A DNA stretch of 64,000 nucleotides from Ciona intestinalis (Eukaryota > Chordata > Ascidiacea > Phlebobranchia > Cionidae), in contig NC_020177.2 of assembly GCF_000224145.3 (NCBI RefSeq), forward strand, positions 1,043,415-1,107,414. Direction: 5' to 3'. Below, in pieces: positions 36,060 through 53,800 of the stretch. Made by a program: the position numbers and the translations under genes. Under the pieces are notes generated by a model. It ran no database searches. It was given only the letters and a program-made list of their open reading frames with translations, and was not told the origin of the DNA. How positions within the stretch are numbered: position 1 is the first letter of the stretch; each line of letters begins with the position of its first letter.

Positions 36060-36593
36060 ATGAGCGACAATAAAGACCCTCCCACTAGTTTTGCCATGAA
36101 AATGTCTCTGTCCGGGGTCAGGCTTCGATTTTCAAGCGTTCAGCAAATTTCGACCGGAGATTTGATTTCAATGTCAAACAATGCGGACGATTTATTATTA
36201 GCGGATTTCCGGTACAAATATGAGTACGACATCAGTAGGATACCGGGTGCAGTTTGGTTTGATTACGAAGATACATTGGAAAATAATGTGAACAAATTGC
36301 TGGACTTGGTTAGAGATAAACAAAATACTTTTGATGGGACTTTAAATATTGTTGCATATTGTGCGCTTGGGTTTAGATCTTGTCAGCTGATTGAAAAGTT
36401 TCATGAGAAGTTGTTGGAGTCTGATACTGGGTTGAAGGGTCAATGTAAATGCTATAACCTGGAAGGCAGTATTTTTAAATGGGCGAATGAAGGCAAACCA
36501 CTGGTTTCAAGTAATGGGACGCCCACAGTGTTTGTGCATCCGTTTAATAAAGTTTGGGGGAAATTATTAGATGAAAAATTCCACAAATCCTGA
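36060..36593 (+). CDS. Rhodanese-like domain protein
   Basis: A single exon encodes 177 residues from the ATG at 36060. A good acceptor (GACTACAG) lies 7 bases upstream of the ATG, so a 5' non-coding exon is likely. The fold signature is there: an ADFR motif (48-51), IPGAVWF (61-67), and the active loop CALGFR at 101-106 following a hydrophobic strand (LNIVAY). C101 is the expected sulfur-carrying nucleophile, so sulfurtransferase chemistry is possible. The six-residue loop is of sulfurtransferase rather than Cdc25 length. There is no targeting signal, so it is probably cytosolic. Natural donor and acceptor are unknown. Confidence 0.8.
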   Translation: MSDNKDPPTSFAMKMSLSGVRLRFSSVQQISTGDLISMSNNADDLLLADFRYKYEYDISRIPGAVWFDYEDTLENNVNKLLDLVRDKQNTFDGTLNIVAYCALGFRSCQLIEKFHEKLLESDTGLKGQCKCYNLEGSIFKWANEGKPLVSSNGTPTVFVHPFNKVWGKLLDEKFHKS

Positions 36594-37123
36594 TGAGCTG
36601 ATAGTCGTTAGTTGATCCTCGCATTGCATGGAATTTAAAAGTTTTTAACACAGACAAAAAGTTATCCTAAGACAAGTTTAGAAAAATAACCTATGAAAAT
36701 CTTCTACAAAGTTAAATATGTGGCATCATGTTGAAAATAAGAAAACTGCTTCTGTTTTTTATTGTGTCATGTTACACTTACACTGCTATGCAGAGATAAA
36801 CAATTGTTCTTCATTTATTCATTAAACTACCTGATTCAGCAGAAACGTCAGTATTGTAATACTAGACTGTTTAATAGTATATTTTTTTGTATAAAGTGTT
36901 TGTATATTTACAATATTTTAACTTTTTTAAGTATATACATTTCCATTTATTTATCTTGTTAATTTTTTATACACTCTATGCACAAATGAAACACATCTTC
37001 ACTTGATTTTTCCTTGTGTTTTGTTAATAATTGAACAAATTATGTTTGTTTTATTTATTTAGTAATTAAGTTTGTGTTTGAATACAGTATTGAATAGTTC
37101 AGCCTAAATAAATGTATATGTAT

Positions 37124-37315
37124 ATAGCAGGTCTGGGAAGATGGGAAACCTTTTTGATCTATTTTCTTGTCCTATTTGGAAGTAAACAAAAAACATTTGA
37201 AAAATTACAAAACCGTATCCTCACAACTCCCATAGACCGTTGGTAATTGTGTAAACATGCTCAGGATATTTGGATATTATGTGCTAAAGGTGTTCCATCT
37301 TCCCCACCCTACTAT
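37124..37315. mobile_element. MITE copy
   Basis: The left end is TATAGCAGGTCTGGGAAGAT and the right end CATCTTCCCCACCCTACTA. Confidence 0.7.
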
Positions 37316-37809
37316 ATTTTAATATATATAATAATAGTTCTATTCAGAGTTTTTTAAATAATTTTTAAACTTTTATTACTTTGAAGCAAATTGTTGGTTG
37401 ATTGCAAGGTTTAATGAAATCCTGTTAAATTAAAGCAATGGTAAAGTATTCAAATTAATTAGATTTTATAAAAATAAAGCACAACCTCTTAAAGATGTAC
37501 TTTTTACAAAAACTTGAAATATTAAAGTAATTAGAGGGGTAACATGTCATTCTAAGACGGCATGTCATTTTAACACTGCAACTCTGCAACCCTATAGTTT
37601 AATATACATTTAAAACTTAGAAAACCTTTTTTATAGCTACACTACTTTATTCGCAGTCTTTTAAGATCAACAGTATTGTTTTAGCATAGCTCACAATTCA
37701 AGTCTTTAACAGCTAAATTTGGGGACTTAATCTATAGTTTTACGACTAGTGTATTATATTTTAGTTGAGTCGGTTTGGTTTAAGAATATAATTATTTACA
37801 AATTATTAG

Positions 37810-38349
37810 GGACAAGGAGTTTCCTATTTTACAAAAGACGAACAAAATGAGATATTAGAACAAACCAAGCTTTCGCCAAGATACTTACAAGAGGTGCAAA
37901 AACGCTATTCGCAATATGACACATCAAAATCAAAAGATGAAACATCGGGTGTCACCATTGAGCAAGTTCTTCTTATCCCAGAAGTAAATCAGCACAAACT
38001 TGCGCCCATTTTTGCTGAAAAATATGGGGGCCGATCCGGTATTCTGTATCCCAAAGAATTTGTAAATTTTTTTGCTGCGTTTTCTTCTGCAAGGACACCA
38101 TCTGAAAAAGTTGAATTATTATTCGAAATACTGGATGTCAGAAAACTTGGTTACCTACAAGGAATTGAGATGTATAGATATTACCATATCTTGCTCTCTC
38201 CATCACTAAGCGATTCTCAAATCGAAAATGTGGCGAAAAAGGCGTTGAATCTAACTGGAGGAAAAATAGACTTGGATAAATTTAAACAAATTGTCCAACC
38301 ATGGGAAGTAGCTGAAAAAATGACAATTGTTTTACAATTAACCGATTAA
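37810..38349 (+). CDS. Last exon of a calcineurin B / CHP-like EF-hand protein
   Basis: The exon starts after AATTATTAG (37809) in phase 0 and runs 179 codons to TAA. An in-frame TAG sits in the acceptor itself and no in-frame ATG is present near the start, so at least one upstream exon must exist; I could not identify it. The layout matches calcineurin B and calcineurin-B homologous proteins: a C-terminal half with VELLFEILDVRKLGYLQG, then SDSQIENVAKKALNLTGGKI, and the ending EVAEKMTIVLQL. The visible loops lack most acidic ligands (DVRKLGYLQGIE), so calcium binding is doubtful. It would act as a regulatory subunit of a phosphatase or ion exchanger if the family role holds. Confidence 0.65.
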   Translation, partial: GQGVSYFTKDEQNEILEQTKLSPRYLQEVQKRYSQYDTSKSKDETSGVTIEQVLLIPEVNQHKLAPIFAEKYGGRSGILYPKEFVNFFAAFSSARTPSEKVELLFEILDVRKLGYLQGIEMYRYYHILLSPSLSDSQIENVAKKALNLTGGKIDLDKFKQIVQPWEVAEKMTIVLQLTD

Positions 38350-38568
38350 ATTTGAATTTTTATAAGTTTTTTCATACTTTAACCTTTTACCATCTTTGGT
38401 TGATAGCAGCTTGAATACCAATTATTCTAACTATACTGAATGATTTAGAAAGCACTGTACATCTATTAAACTTATATTTTATTCATAGAGTTGTATATTT
38501 TTATGCATTTTTACATTTTATATAATTATATGTTTTTAGATATTTAGAGTTTCAATTACTAATTTATA

Positions 38569-40731
38569 ATGGATGTCCTGGATAAATTGACCTGCAAGTT
38601 TACAAAGTTAAAAGTTGGGCTTCCCAATTATGTTCTGTTGGATGTTGACCATATTAAGCAAGAAGGCAACTGGGATTGTGGTATTGCTTCACTTAGAATG
38701 GCTGCTAGGTTTGGTGTTAAAAATATAACATTTAAGCTATTCTGTAGGGATAATACCAAAACCATTTGATTTAGTTGGGTTGCCTACTACAATGATTCAG
38801 AAGCATTTTTTGATGTGTAGTCTTACTAGCGAGTTGTTAACAACCTTCAATTTCTTGGCAAATTCCCTTTTTTGTTTTTCTAATTTATTTGATCTGTGCT
38901 ACTGTATTCAAAGAGATATCCAAATCATATGATATGTTATAAATATGTATTATATAGGTATTTAGAGAGAGCCACAAATGCCATGGTTACAATGGATGAA
39001 GCAATTTTAAAGCATGGTTTGGAAAAATCTGTTTGGACGATTGATCTTGCATATCTGTGTGCTATTATGGGTAAATAGGCATTTGTTTGAACACATATTA
39101 CTTGGGCATGCTCTCGAGTTATCACACATGTAACTTGGTAGATCATGTTTTGTTTATGTATGACTGGTAACTTGGACAATCCATTTATGATCACTGGGTT
39201 GGAGCAATGGCCTATGAGTATCTTGCATAAAAATACACATATGCCCACAAAGGTAGCAGCATCGAGCCTCGAACCCCTGGTTATAAAAACAAGTGCTGTC
39301 ATCACTGTGCTACAGCAGCAGCAGAATATAATAAATCTAGGATTCTTTTAATCTTTTTTCAGTCACTACATGCACCCTGGGTTAAAGGGCCAACTAAGAC
39401 CTAAATCACATGGCATGCCCTATTATAGGATCTCACCTATGTGGAATATTTATTTTTAATTTGTCCGTTCGAAATAGGATTTCTTCAATCCGAATACTTA
39501 GGTGTTAATTTATTAAAAATTTATTTTATAGGTATCAAACACATATTAACTACAATTACACTCGGTGCTGATTCTACTTACTCTGAAGAATCTTTTTATC
39601 TGAATCAATTGAAAACAAGCTTTTCTGTTGAAATGAACAGAGTTAATAAGCTGTTTAAGTCAGCACAGAAAAGAAATGTGTTTGTGGAAAAGAAATCAAA
39701 AAGTGTTACGAAAATTTTTAACCATATAGCAACTTATAATCAGGTATGAATGTTTTAAATGTAACTTTTTTTTGATACAAAACAATTTGCAATATGAGAA
39801 AATTTAGTTTTGTGTTTTGTTATTAACTTTTAGGACTTAACAAAAACATATTATATACATTTACCACTTTTTATTTATATTTGCATTTATTTTAAGTTGT
39901 GTTGCAAACTTCATTTCCTTTGTTGTAATTATAATAAAATCTTTCTTATCACATTTAAATATATAAAAACAATTTAAATAATGTTACATAGCCCAAATAG
40001 GTTTATAATTTTAATCTTTTACAGCCCGTTATTGTATTAGTTGATGACAGCAAGTTAAAAAGAATTTTTTTAACTGAATCTTCTGTTGCAACAAAAACTC
40101 CCGAAAATGCCGATCATTCACACACTGGTTTAAACAGCTCACAAAGTGTGAAACCCAAAACAATTATTCAAAAAGAAGAACACAGTAACACTACAAGTAC
40201 TGAAGAATTTGTGCAAAATGATGAAATAACTTCTGTAGAAAATGAAGAAAAGTTAAAATATTGGGGACACTTTATTTTAGTTGTTGGTTTTGATTTGAAA
40301 CAAAAGGAAGTAATATTTAATGATCCTTCAGCAAATTGTAAGTTCAAATGATAATTTGAATAAATGTAACTTATTTATCCGCGCGTTGCTGGAAAAGACA
40401 GTCCTTAAAACACTGGTGTTCTGTTTTATACACTTTGTGCCCGCTTACGAGTTAACTCATATGTAACTTTGTAAGTAATTTTTTTTTAACATCTGGTTGG
40501 CAATTTATGCAACCCATTAGTGACTACTGTGTTGGAGTAATTGCTTGAACACACACTCCCAAAACAACAGCATTAAGCTCTAAGACTTTAATTCCTTATT
40601 ACAGCTGCTACATTACTAAGCTATGTTTGTTTATAGACCCCAAGAGTCGATGCAGTATTTCAAGTTTTGAAAAAGCAAGGAAGAGTTACGGTACTGATGA
40701 AGACCTGCTGTTTATATTTGGAAATGAATAA
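38569..40731 (+). CDS. gucd1: GUCD1 (guanylyl cyclase domain-containing protein 1)
   Basis: Exons 38569-38708, 38958-39070, 39532-39743, 40025-40337 and 40637-40731 give 290 residues, against about 240 in mammals. Family blocks: NWDCGIASLRMA (34-45), SVWTIDLAYL, GHFILVVGFD (236-245), FNDPSA (253-258) and the ending SISSFEKARKSYGTDED. C37, H237 and N254/D255 are placed like a papain/C39-type cysteine-peptidase triad; despite the name, cyclase activity is not established. The extra length is an acidic, Ser/Thr/Asn-rich insertion of roughly 60 residues (about 170-230) before the GHFI block. Exon 1 uses an AG|GTTTGG donor. Confidence 0.92.
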
Positions 40732-41728
40732 GTCGTTTATGGGTGGTGATAGTAGATGAATGATACTCACCTTTTTTTCTTGCGTTGTCGGACAACCCAG
40801 AGTTCTAACACAGGTTCTTATCACATACAAGATGTCGTGACTTTATACACCTCAGGTTATTGAGTATGTAAGAGATTATGCTTATGATTTTTTTGGGTAA
40901 TTGCTTAGGATTTTTAGACATCGTATTAGTGACCACTGAGTTAAAACAATTAAGTGTTTTGTGCAAGTACACACGCCAATAATGACAGCAGCATCAAGCT
41001 TTGAAATTAAGTTGTTTAACCATTGTGCTTCAATGTAGAACTGTTTTTGTAGTTATCTTTTTATTGTAGGGTACAATGTTCAAATCCCACAGCTGCCAGC
41101 CGGCAAAACAAGTGCTGATATCCCACATTTTATTTATTTAACATATATGTAATATGGGTAAACCACTATTGTGATTTGAACCAATATGCATGTTTGAATT
41201 TTTAACTTATTTATCTAGTGTTGTTATAAAACTTGTTTCAATTTTTACTTACTCATGTGCAATAAAGATATAAATCTTTGTTTTATATTTCATATACTTA
41301 CTCTATACTATATATGTATTCTTAATATTTAAATTCTAATTTGTTAACATGGTTCAAAAAATATAGTATACTATAGAGTATAGACAGAGTATTGAAGTTG
41401 TTTGTATGAGTGTAACTTACGTGGGGGAGCAACCACAGTCGTTATAACGCAGGTTCTTATTTTTTTAAAGTTGTTCTTATTTAAGGTATGACAAACAATT
41501 TATACAACCCACTGGTGACCACTGGGTTAAAGCAATTTCCCTATTTTTTCTGCTAAAAGAACACCTATGCGCCAAATGGTAGCGGAATCGGCACTCTGTG
41601 CTAGAGGCAGGCGCGCTGATTTGCCGTTTTATAGTGTTTTGGTCTTTTATTTTAGAGTTATTAAAAAATAAAACTGATCAACAAAACAATAAACAAACAA
41701 ATTCCAACAAAATGACCTTCGGTTTTAT

Positions 41729-42304
41729 TTAAAACAAGCCGTTTGTCAGTTGCTTGTAAACGGACATCCTCCTTAATTCTTTAACTTGATGAGCACCTTG
41801 TGTTACAATATTACCGATGTTGCCGGCTGCTTTGTTTAGCCCAGCCGCCTGTTGCAGTTTATTCAGCACAAGCAGAAACTCTTCAAAGTCAACGCTATTA
41901 GAATCGTCAAGATCAATCTGCCTGAAGTATTTTATTCGGTCCTGTTCGTCGCTGCTTTCCCCGAATTCATCAAGCACCATATTCATTTCTTTGAAGTCGA
42001 TTAAACCATCTCGGTTTAAGTCAAAAATCTCAAATTGGACCTTGTAGTCGCCTATGTCTTCCGCCTCCCATTGCGGGAAGCGCTTAGCGTAATCTTCATC
42101 ACTTACATCCGTTAACATCTTCCGTTTTTGATTGATGTTTTTACGCTGGGAGAAAATATCAGCGCAGTATGTTCGGTGCAGCAAGTCAATCTCGTTTTCG
42201 TCCTTTTTGATGTCCGACTTACGTTTACCGAGTGAATTGTAGTCCTGCGGTCTGTGGTAGCTTATTGCCTCTGGCTCGAGAGGATAATAAAACATATTTC
42301 CCAT
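41729..42304 (-). CDS. EF-hand pair protein
   Basis: An intronless frame of 191 residues starts at ATG 42304 and ends at TAA. Two adjacent EF-hands lie in the C-terminal half. Loop 1 at 95-106 (DLNRDGLIDFKE) has all calcium ligands. Loop 2 at 131-142 (DLDDSNSVDFEE) keeps D, D, S and the final E but has Asn at the usual Gly position. The N-terminal 90 residues are polar and unlike any family I recognise. It is probably a cytosolic calcium-binding protein; partner unknown. The stop lies about 220 nt before the composite SINE remnants of the gucd1 3' flank, with the two genes convergent. Confidence 0.75.
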   Translation of the reverse strand: MGNMFYYPLEPEAISYHRPQDYNSLGKRKSDIKKDENEIDLLHRTYCADIFSQRKNINQKRKMLTDVSDEDYAKRFPQWEAEDIGDYKVQFEIFDLNRDGLIDFKEMNMVLDEFGESSDEQDRIKYFRQIDLDDSNSVDFEEFLLVLNKLQQAAGLNKAAGNIGNIVTQGAHQVKELRRMSVYKQLTNGLF

Positions 42305-42946
42305 ATTTTTGCGCTAAAAGTGTCCCTTCTATGAAAACAAGTTATTTTTCAGCTAAAATTTGAAAATATTTTCTGTAAATTTTTCAACGCTTATTACGTT
42401 ATCTAAAAAAACAAATGTCATTGTGACGTCAGCTACGTGCACAATAAACAATATATTCAAAATATCAACAAATATGACGAATATTTCATCCCCGATATTA
42501 TTATTATTTTGAATTTAATAATTCCTGCGACCTTTATTTTATTTTGGCTCTCATGGCGCACACAGTTAGCGAGCACGCTCTTTAGTGTGCAGAGCTTTGG
42601 TGCCTAAAGCAATAGTGGCTTTGGTCTTAACAGTGTTTTCTGTTGAGCGTTTTTTGTAGCATAGGGTTTGCGTGGTGTTTTTAGTTGTTAGTATTATTAT
42701 TATTGTATAGTCATGCACTATACAATAATAATAAACTAAGAGTTACTAGTTTAATACCTGACCGTGATCTATTCTTTTAGAACCAGTAGTGTCAGTGCAG
42801 ACATATTTTAGTACAGTAAACCAATTTTTACCCCACGCTACTTTTTTATAAATTAAGGTATGCTGTATTATTTTTTGTACTGCGTTTTCTCTCATGTGCC
42901 ACTATTTTATACAGTTCCATATAAAATATAACTGTAAATTTTCAAA

Positions 42947-49534
<6,588 letters not shown>

Positions 49535-50800
49535 GAATTTTAAAAAGAAAAAAAAATAATTATTTGTACTTATTATCATAATATATATTGGAACTTTTCA
49601 AACTGCTGATCTGGCACTGTATATTAATATATTCGGAATTCTGCAATGTTTAGACGTCTGGCAATTAATCAATTCACTGTGGCACCTTCAAATTTGGCTT
49701 GCTTATTAAACTGTTGCTTTAACCTATTAGATAACTGTTAGCTGCCCTTATAAACATTGTTGCAACCCATGAAGCATTTTTCATTTAAATTTTTGAAGAA
49801 AAAACATGTACATTTGCATGAAATAGTTTGTATATTATTTTGCTGGTGTAATTTCAAAAGTTGGTTAGTTGTTTTCAGTCAATAAAGTTTGTTTCCGGAT
49901 TTATTTGGATGAATATTCAGCACTAGTAGTTGGAAAGCTCACCTCTAGACCAGAGGGTATGGGTTCACGCTCGCTTTAGGGTAAGTTAAAATATTTATTT
50001 TTTAGTCCCATGGTTTGCAGCATTTCATTGAGTATTGAAATTATCAACTTTGAGTATTGAAATTATCAACATGTGTGTTCCTAGACACAACAGTGGACCG
50101 TAGTTGCTCCAACTGACGCTTTAATAATATTAGTTTCATCCTAGTGGTCCCTAATTAGCAGCTATAGCCATACAATAACGAAATCGCCTGAAATAATCTC
50201 TTGAAAAATTGCATAAACAAAAGGTGTGTGAAACAGAACATTCTTGTTATAACGACTGTGGTTGTCCCGCAGCGCGAGGATAAGTAAGCTACTTTCATTC
50301 GGAAAGTAGACTGTTATCTACGGTAAAAATAACGCTTACGCAAGAAATGGCGTCCGAATTAGAACGTCCAAAATGTTATTGGCATAATTTGTTACCCAAC
50401 AGTAGTACACTCGGTTGTTTGTAATAAACTAAATTTAACTTAAAAAAAAGTATTAGTCTATAAAACCGGTTAGTAGTAGAAGAGCACAACAAATATTTTC
50501 ATTCATTTAAAAACGTAACACAAAATATATACAATATTTATGTTTTAATTTTAGGCGTAACATTTTGCCAATATTATGACTTGCAACTCATCACAATAAA
50601 TCGTTTGTTACGTAATCACAAGGTTCAACGTATTTGTAAAACATAGCTTAATGTTTAGCTTTATTTTAGTAAAAAACTATTTTCTGAATGTATTTTTTCA
50701 CGTCTTGTTCCTCAATGTATAACTGCTTATAATATAAGCTAGCGTTTTCACCATGTACGGATCATTATTAGAATGGTCCATAATTAGCTTATGTAGGAAG
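49535..50800. other. Intergenic region with SINE pieces
   Basis: It carries the REEP 3' end (an ATAATTATTTG context, and a later AATAAAG near 49880), a SINE head at 49925-50000 (GACCAGAGGGTATGGGTTCA), a middle module near 50090-50160 and a tail module at 50220-50300. No exon is supported. Confidence 0.5.
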
Positions 50801-50801
50801 A

Positions 50802-53800
50802 ATGAGTGAAAGACCTGTACCTACCCCTCGAAAGTTCCAACCGTGCCCTACTTCTGGGAACAAGCTACGCAAGCAACACAAATCTAGTAGTTCAATTACG
50901 GTAACTAACAGCAATGATTTGTCGTCAGAAGAATCAGACAGTCCTGACGAATGGAAAAGTCCAAATCATTTAAATAGGTCCGCTATAACACCTAAGCATT
51001 ATCCAAGTTTACAGCATCAAAAACGTCCAAGTTATGTAATGTCGTCAGAAACCAGTCTGTCCACGGCTACTACAGTGAGCGCCCCGCTAACAGTAAGCGC
51101 GCCTCCAACCAAAAGTAAATTTTCACGTTGGAAAAGGTTTTTTAGTTTTCCTTTCCGAAAGAAAAAGCCCCAGATAAATACACTGTCGAGTGTAAATTCA
51201 GAAGAGTCAGTTACGACGACAACTTCAGAAGATACCGACATTGTGGCTCCGCAAGCTAGCTATACCAGAAAAAAGTCAGTTCAAAAAAGACGTGAAACTA
51301 TAAAAGAGGTCCCTCTTCGTCCAACGTATTCAAGTACAGCAGTACAATTAAACGAAAAAGTAAAATCGGCCGAAACGTCTGCTGCTGAAAGTATTAACGA
51401 AAATAAACCATTGTCGAATGAAAATGGAGATTCCTGGGGATGGAATTACTTCTTGGGTAAATCGCCATCGCCTCAACCCGAGGAAATACTTATAGATATT
51501 CCTTCGGTAAGTTATCTATATACCATTCTAACTTGCTTAATAAGTTGATTATCATTAGGCTGCTAGCTATGTTTTTTTTGTATGTATAAAGACTGTAGTT
51601 GATTTATCCCAAAGTTAGACGTTGATTTATCCTCGCGCGGCGGCGTTGCGGGAGTGGTTATAACAGGAATGTTCTGCTTCATATAGTAGGGTGGAGGGAG
51701 ACGGGACACCTTTAACACAAAAAAAAGTTTTCTGGTCGTCTTTTAAACAATTAAGAACGAGCAAGAGAGTTGTGAGGATAGGGGTTTATAATTCTTTGAA
51801 TGTTCTTTGTTTACTACCAAATTGCACGAAAAAGTAGAATAAATAAGTGTCCCATCTTCCCTCACCCTACTATATACCTTGTGTCCGCTTACGAGTTATA
51901 CCACGAATTTAACTTTGAATTTGATGGATAGCCTATAGTTACTAATTACTATTCTTAATACGCAGCCTACCGCAATACCTCCATAATAAATTTTCATCAT
52001 TCAGTCACCAGAACCACCAGAACCACCAGAACCACCAGAACCAGACGAAATATTTCAACCAGAAATTAAAAACTCAACCAAACAAAATCACGTTGAAGAA
52101 CAAGATTCAATAACACCTACGTATGTATTCAAATTATTTTTGTTGATGTTTCTTTTACTATTTAGACAGCCTTACCTATGTTTAATTTCTACCGCCGATT
52201 TATACGTCCCTATAGAGCAGGAGACTTAACGATAATTACTTCAACCCAGTGGTTATTAATAGATTGTTCAAGTTAGAGTGTATACAAATAATCGACCACT
52301 GAAAATAATAATATAGGCGGTGAAGGTTGCTGGGAAACCTTTTCATTATATTTACTCGCCCATTTGGTAGTAAACAAAGAACATTTAAAGAATCATAAAA
52401 CTACTTCCCAACGACTCCCATGGACCGTTGTTAATTGTTTAAAACACGATCAGGGTATTCGAATATTATGTGCTAAAGGTGTTCCGTCTCCCCAACCCTA
52501 CTATATGAACGTGGTAACTTTCCAGCTGGCATGAAGTGTATAAAACTACCGCACATCGTGCGCAATAAAACATCAACAGTACACGATATACGAGTGAATA
52601 TCCAATAACAATTAGGTTTATATTATTATTATGTTTTAAATTAAGACCAAAACCGACCCCTCGACCCAGAAAAATCAAACGCCAACCAAGTCAACAGGAA
52701 AAGGAAAAAAATGAACATTCACCTCGTAAATTATCATTGTCAGTAAGTTTAGCGTGATTTTATTTTTTCATATACTTGGAGGCTTTTATGTTTGTTTGAA
52801 AACTAAAACATCTAAATTCTAAACTAATCACCTACTAAGTATACAAGGCAACTTGTAACCAAGCACGAGCTAGGTGTATGAAACATAACAACGACTGGCG
52901 TTGCCTCACCGCGCTATGATAAACAGTTAAGTTATTGAATATAATTAGTTGCGAAATATCTGTAAAGGCTACAACATTTTTTCTGTATTTTTTTATTATA
53001 CCAAAAAAAGCCTCTATATAGTATAAGGTTTCCGGGCACGATGTATATGAAACTGAACACTCGTGTTATAACTTATAACAACTGTTATTTCCCCGCCACG
53101 CTAAGGTAAATACTTTAGATTCATTTACACAAATGTCTTTCCCCAGCCGACAAACCAGCAAACATTCGACTTATCTCGCGTGCACTACCTAGTGGTTGAA
53201 GCGGCGTACCATGGGAGGGCGCTGTTGGATACGGAGAAGGCTTACATTCAACACTGTGTGACATTGCTGATCGAAAAACTATTAAAGGGGGAAACTAGTG
53301 CAAACAAATTCGCCGTTGATGTAAGAACAACTGTGTTTAATTATTCATGCTGCTTTTGCTACAAGCATGTAACGTAATATTAGCCACTGTGGCACAATTC
53401 TTAGCGCGCCTGCCTCTAGTCCAGAGGTTACTGGTTTAAAGCTCGATGGTGCTACCATTGTCGGCGTGTCTGTCCTTCGGCAAGACGCTTGACAGCAAAT
53501 TTTTAATCCAGTGGTAACTAATGGGTTGTCTAAATTGTCGGCCATCATTTTTTCGGTGAAACATACTAACTTTTATATCAACACAGCCGTTTCTAACGTT
53601 ATACTGTTGTTAAATTACGGTTTTCATTATCATAGTTTTAATTGTTAATTTATTACGTCAAAATCAGGAGATTGTGACAGAACAACTAGTCCAACAGCAA
53701 CAAGCCCCTGCACCATCAAGACTCGCAGCACAGGAATACGACCATTCATCTTTTGTGTGAGTTATACTAGTACTAGTGTTGTAGTAGGGTGGGGAAGGCG

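Noticed and set aside
41400..41640. A possible exon between gucd1 and the EF-hand gene
   Set aside because: The sequence is made of SINE middle and tail modules and has no coding frame.
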